DNA from: an uncultured Lachnospiraceae bacterium
Lineage (GTDB): Bacteria > Bacillota > Clostridia > Lachnospirales > Lachnospiraceae
Assembly: GCA_910577765.1 (NCBI GenBank)
Contig: CAJTOV010000033.1
Coordinates: forward strand, 1-26,862
Length of the DNA: 26,862 bases
Direction of reading: 5' to 3'
Part shown: in pieces, positions 23,932 through 26,862 of the stretch
How the letters are laid out: every line of letters begins with the position of its first letter
How positions within the stretch are numbered: the stretch's first letter is position 1
Notes under the pieces: generated by a model
What the model saw: the letters and a program-made list of their open reading frames with translations, nothing else
Told to the model about the DNA's origin: nothing
The model's database searches: none
Program-made: the position numbers and the translations under genes

Positions 23932-23954
23932 CCGGGACGCCTTTGGTAACAATA
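23926..23954 (+). promoter_or_regulatory. Candidate sigma-F promoter of spoIIQ
   Basis: GAATA (23926-23930), a 14-base spacer and GGTAACAATA (23945-23954), which fits the forespore sigma-F -10 consensus GGNNANANTR at every fixed position. It overlaps the last codons of spoIID. spoIIQ is sigma-F dependent in B. subtilis. The predicted start would leave a very short leader, which weakens the call. Confidence 0.4.
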
Positions 23955-23971
23955 TTACCGAGGTGATAACG

Positions 23972-24781
23972 GTGAAAGAAAAAGTAAGTCAGATGTTCAA
24001 GGACAAGTTGTTCCTTGTCATGATGGTACTTGGCCTGCTGACTATAGTTGCTGCAGCAGGCGTGGCAACCATGCAGAAGAAAGGCACTCAGCAGAATCCC
24101 TACCTGGAAATGCAGGACCAGGGGAATCTGATTGCCGAGGAACCAATGAACGGCAGCCTGGCCGGGGAATCCAATGCCCAGATCGCCCAGGCGCCCAAGG
24201 AGACAAAGAAGACTTCGGAGACGGAAAACCGGAACCAGGATACGGCTGTGGCGGAGCAGACCTATGAGGTGGCCCAGAACAGGCGTACAGAACCTGCAAA
24301 GCCGGCAGCGCCCCAGGTCCAGGAAGCAGGAAGCGGACTGGATGCGGCTACGGCCCTGGTGCTGGATTTCTCCGAGAATACCCGGATGAAGTGGCCGGTG
24401 GAGGGAAATGTACTGCTTGATTACAGTATGGATTCTACCATCTATTTCCCCACCCTGGACCAGTACAAATGCAACCCTGGCATTGTGATCCAGGGAGAGG
24501 TCAGCACCCCGGTCTATGCCCCTGCCAATGCCAGGGTCATGGCAACAGGGGTCAACGAGGAAATCGGCAATTTTGTCACCCTGGATCTGGGAAATGACTA
24601 TAACATTGTCTGCGGACAGTTAAAAGAGCTGGCCGTGGACAAGGGAGAATACCTGGAGAAGGGACAGCTTCTGGGCTATGTGGCAGAGCCGACCAAGTAC
24701 TATTCCATTGAGGGAAGCAACATCTACATTGAGATGATGCACCAGGGAAAAAATGTAGATCCTTTGGACTTTATGGAGTGA
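23972..24781 (+). CDS. spoIIQ: SpoIIQ-like forespore membrane protein with degenerate LytM/M23 domain
   Basis: A 269-residue protein with one membrane segment (about 13-31), a Gln/Glu/Thr-rich linker to residue 125, and a C-terminal LytM (M23 peptidase-type) domain from MKWPVEGNVLLDYSMD to VDPLDF. In the forespore membrane SpoIIQ joins SpoIIIAH across the septum to hold the engulfing mother cell. The zinc-binding residues of active M23 enzymes are missing: the HxGxD-type segment reads CNPGIVI (167-173) and the HxH region reads NIYIE (about 250-254), so it should be a binding domain rather than a peptidase. GTG 23972 was chosen because GAGGTGAT lies just upstream and it gives a normal short cytoplasmic tail. 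It follows spoIID by 40 bases. Confidence 0.85.
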   Translation: MKEKVSQMFKDKLFLVMMVLGLLTIVAAAGVATMQKKGTQQNPYLEMQDQGNLIAEEPMNGSLAGESNAQIAQAPKETKKTSETENRNQDTAVAEQTYEVAQNRRTEPAKPAAPQVQEAGSGLDAATALVLDFSENTRMKWPVEGNVLLDYSMDSTIYFPTLDQYKCNPGIVIQGEVSTPVYAPANARVMATGVNEEIGNFVTLDLGNDYNIVCGQLKELAVDKGEYLEKGQLLGYVAEPTKYYSIEGSNIYIEMMHQGKNVDPLDFME

Positions 24782-24790
24782 CTGGTTGGG

Positions 24791-24847
24791 AAAACCGCAG
24801 GGAAACAGACTTACAAGCAAGCTTGGGGTCTGTTTCCCTGCGGTTTT
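24791..24847 (+). terminator. Strong terminator after spoIIQ
   Basis: A perfect 20-bp stem pairs 24791-24810 with 24828-24847 (17-base loop), ending in a TTTTT stretch at 24843-24848. It begins 10 bases after the spoIIQ stop. Confidence 0.9.
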
Positions 24848-24980
24848 TGCCGCCATGAGGATGGATAACGTGAATTTGTCACCTTTTTCGAGTATCCTCT
24901 CCTTGCTTTATTTGCTGTTAGATAGTACACTTACATATGGATGATTTTCAATGGAATTCCGGAGAAGGAGGATAAGAAAC

Positions 24981-26285
24981 ATGACTGCAAAGGAACACAT
25001 TATACAGTATCTGGAGGAGCATATGGCGGAGTTTGCAGCCTGCTCGGACAGGATTCATGAGCTGGCGGAGCCCAGTTCGGAAGAGTATCAGTCGGCAATC
25101 GTGCTGGAGGATCTGCTGGAGGCCCACGGATTCCGGGTGGAGCGGGGGTTAAAGGACCAGCCCACTGCATTCCGGGCAGTGTATGGGCAGGGGGCAGTGC
25201 GCATCGGGTATATGTGCGAGTATGACTCCCTGGCTACCCTGCACCAGGAGGATGTGCCTTACCAGAAGGGCAACGGCGGCTTCGGCCATGGCTGCGGACA
25301 CAATCTGCTGGGGGCCGGCAGCGCGGCGGCGGGGATCGCCCTTAAGGAGCTGGTGGAAAAGGGAGAGCTGGATGCCACGGTAGTGGTCTATGGGACACCG
25401 GCGGAGGAGACTCTGGAGGGAAAGACACTGATGGTGGAGAACGGGTATTTCCGGGATGTGGATGTATGCCTGGGCTGGCATCCCCTGGACCACAATGATC
25501 CCGGGGAGGTAAAGTTCAAGGCCTGCTCTGCATTTACCATGAAGTTCCACGGCAAGGCCGCCCATGCCTGCAACTGTCCGGAGAACGGACGCAGCGCCCT
25601 GGATGCGGCAGAGCTGACCAATATCGGGGTCAATTATCTGCGGGAGCATGTGAACCGGGACTGCTATATGCACTACTGCTATATCCACGGCGGAGACCGT
25701 CCCAACATTGTGCCGGAAAGCGCCACCCTGTGGTATATGGTCCGGGCTTACACCTACAAGGATATGGTGGATCTGCGGCAGCGGGTGGAGCGGATTGCCC
25801 AGGGTGCCTGCATGATGACCGACACCACGGTAGAGTTCGAAATGCTGGGTGAGAATCATGACAATAAGATGAACTTTACCCTGGCCCAGCTGGCCCATGA
25901 CTGTATGCTGGAGATCGGCACACCCAGGTTCTCCGAGGAAGACAAGGCCTTTGCCAGGGAGGTGGCAAAGCATGTGGGAATCGACGGCGTGGTGGGAGAG
26001 CTGGACGAGGGCGTCCTGGCCGTGGACAGAACCATCAAGAAGGACAACGGCTCCAGCGATATTGCCGATGTAAGCCAGGTAGTGCCGGTGGTCAACATCA
26101 ACACGGCCTGCTATGGACGGAAGACCCCCAACCACAGCTGGGCAGTGACCGTCCAGGCAAAGCGCCCGGCAGCCCACAAGGGCATGGTGTTTGCCGCCAA
26201 GACCCTGGCCTTTATGGGAGCCAGACTGGTCCAGGAGCCGGAGCTTCTGGCGGCGGTGAAGAAGGAGTTTGAGACAGCAGAGTAA
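24981..26285 (+). CDS. M20-family amidohydrolase, AbgB-like
   Basis: A 434-residue metallopeptidase/amidase of the M20D group. Metal-binding and catalytic marks: GYMCEYD (76-82), GHGCGHNLLGAG (102-113), GTPAEE (138-143) and a dimerisation-domain KFHGKAAHA (188-196). Best resemblance is to p-aminobenzoyl-glutamate hydrolase subunit B, which cleaves an amide bond; an amidohydrolase for other N-acyl amino acids or dipeptides is equally possible. No AbgA or AbgT gene is adjacent. ATG 24981 has AAGGAGG upstream and removes an Arg-rich, unlikely N-terminal extension. The CBS gene begins 17 bases after it and is probably co-transcribed. No clear promoter was seen in 24849-24960. Confidence 0.88.
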   Translation: MTAKEHIIQYLEEHMAEFAACSDRIHELAEPSSEEYQSAIVLEDLLEAHGFRVERGLKDQPTAFRAVYGQGAVRIGYMCEYDSLATLHQEDVPYQKGNGGFGHGCGHNLLGAGSAAAGIALKELVEKGELDATVVVYGTPAEETLEGKTLMVENGYFRDVDVCLGWHPLDHNDPGEVKFKACSAFTMKFHGKAAHACNCPENGRSALDAAELTNIGVNYLREHVNRDCYMHYCYIHGGDRPNIVPESATLWYMVRAYTYKDMVDLRQRVERIAQGACMMTDTTVEFEMLGENHDNKMNFTLAQLAHDCMLEIGTPRFSEEDKAFAREVAKHVGIDGVVGELDEGVLAVDRTIKKDNGSSDIADVSQVVPVVNINTACYGRKTPNHSWAVTVQAKRPAAHKGMVFAAKTLAFMGARLVQEPELLAAVKKEFETAE

Positions 26286-26302
26286 TAGCAAGGAGGATAT
26301 GC

Positions 26303-26713
26303 GTGAATATACTGTTTTTTCTGACCCCCAAAAGTGATGTGGCCTATATCTATGCGGATGACACCATCCGGCAGGCTTTGGAGAAGATGGAACACCACCG
26401 GTATGCGGCAGTGCCGGTGCTGGAACACAGCGGAAAATATGTGGGGACCATTACAGAGGGGGATCTGCTGTGGGGCATCAAGAATCAGTATAATCTGAAT
26501 CTGAAGGCTGCGGAGGATGTTCCGGTATCCGTGATCCGCCGGAGGGCGGACTATCAGCCGGTCAGCGGAAAGTCCCGGATGGAGGATCTGATCGACCGGG
26601 CCCTGAACCAGAACTTTGTTCCGGCAGTGGATGACCGGGGGCTCTTTATCGGAATCATCACCCGGAAGGATATTATCAAGTATTATGCAGGGACCGACCG
26701 GAACGGAGCGTAA
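26303..26713 (+). CDS. Two-CBS-domain protein
   Basis: A 136-residue protein consisting almost entirely of a Bateman module. The first CBS domain (about residues 5-60) contains YAAVPVLEHSGKYVGTITEGDLL; the second (about 75-130) contains NFVPAVDDRGLFIGIITRKDIIKYY. Such modules bind adenosine nucleotides and act as energy sensors, usually through a partner protein. No enzymatic domain is attached. The start is GTG with AAGGAGG 7 bases upstream. Its position 17 bases after the amidohydrolase suggests co-expression, but a functional link is not shown. The partner is unknown. Confidence 0.88.
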   Translation: MNILFFLTPKSDVAYIYADDTIRQALEKMEHHRYAAVPVLEHSGKYVGTITEGDLLWGIKNQYNLNLKAAEDVPVSVIRRRADYQPVSGKSRMEDLIDRALNQNFVPAVDDRGLFIGIITRKDIIKYYAGTDRNGA

Positions 26714-26737
26714 AGTGTGTCTGAAAATTGCCTTCTG

Positions 26738-26774
26738 CCAGATGTGCCTTCCACCCGGTGGGAGGTGCATCTGG
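26738..26774. repeat. Long imperfect palindrome after the CBS gene
   Basis: CCAGATGTGCCTTCCACC is followed almost directly by its near-complement GGTGGGAGGTGCATCTGG. The 18 pairs include three G-U pairs, and the innermost pairs probably open as loop. No T tract follows, so an intrinsic terminator is doubtful. It could still end the amidohydrolase-CBS transcript. Confidence 0.5.
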
Positions 26775-26807
26775 CTCCATGGCGGCCTGGCCCGTTGGGT
26801 TTAAGTC

Positions 26808-26857
26808 GTTACTGTTCACGGGGGGCATCTTCTTGCCCGGCTATGCCGGACAAGAAG
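26808..26857 (-). repeat. Intergenic hairpin repeat, copy C (inverted relative to copy A)
   Basis: Read on the minus strand, this is the same 50-base unit as positions 1-50, differing at only two positions. Its 13-bp hairpin is at 26829-26857 with one G-U pair. The copies face each other across the whole window. Confidence 0.75.
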
Positions 26858-26862
26858 CATCG

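Noticed and set aside
25149..26291. Long minus-strand open frame opposite the M20 amidohydrolase (380 residues)
   Set aside because: Shadow frame without domain or start signals; the M20 motifs are on the plus strand.
1..26862. CRISPR arrays, tRNA or rRNA genes, insertion sequences, phage genes
   Set aside because: No regularly spaced repeat array, no cloverleaf, no rRNA stretch and no transposase or phage structural protein was seen in any frame.

Overview
The window reads as chromosome from a spore-forming, moderately high-G+C member of the Firmicutes, most likely a Lachnospiraceae close to the Enterocloster/Clostridium clostridioforme group. The genus is only an inference. The reasons are two T-box leaders, sigma-A promoters with strong purine-rich ribosome binding sites, an adjacent spoIID-spoIIQ pair, TRAP transporters of two types, and Lachnospiraceae-like small proteins.

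Layout. 1-3440: a sigma-A promoter and T-box leader with an apparent isoleucine (ATC) specifier sit directly in front of a three-gene DctP-type TRAP transporter (dctP-dctQ-dctM), closed by a bidirectional terminator. 3458-4297 (minus): an unknown charged, coiled-coil protein. 4500-5170: an AT-richer remnant holding a frameshifted, internally deleted GNAT-like gene and its intact 62-residue partner. 5266-11853: a Crp/Fnr-type regulator followed by a probable catabolic operon, made of a DapA-family lyase, a CoA-disulfide-reductase-like flavoprotein, a PCC/DUF296 protein, a TAXI-type TRAP binding protein and a fused TRAP permease. A convergent zinc alcohol dehydrogenase overlaps the permease tail to tail. 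13274-14731 (minus): nicotinate phosphoribosyltransferase. 14941-16490: an AT-richer two-gene insert with a HipA-like kinase and a small unknown partner. 16563-20115: promoter, isoleucine T-box and ileS. 20275-22734: glycogen phosphorylase. 22799-24848: the sporulation pair spoIID-spoIIQ with candidate sigma-E and sigma-F promoters and a strong terminator. 24981-26713: an AbgB-like M20 amidohydrolase followed by a two-CBS-domain protein.

How it fits together. The two T-boxes suggest that uncharged tRNA-Ile turns on both ileS and the TRAP transporter, so the transporter may import isoleucine, a branched-chain precursor or the matching 2-oxo acid. The regulator-to-permease block looks like a self-contained uptake and degradation module for an unidentified organic acid. 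It has TTGTA/TACAA half-sites and a terminator-like hairpin in front of its first enzyme gene. The window begins and ends with inverted copies (48 of 50 positions identical) of a hairpin repeat, and a third, diverged relative lies after glgP.
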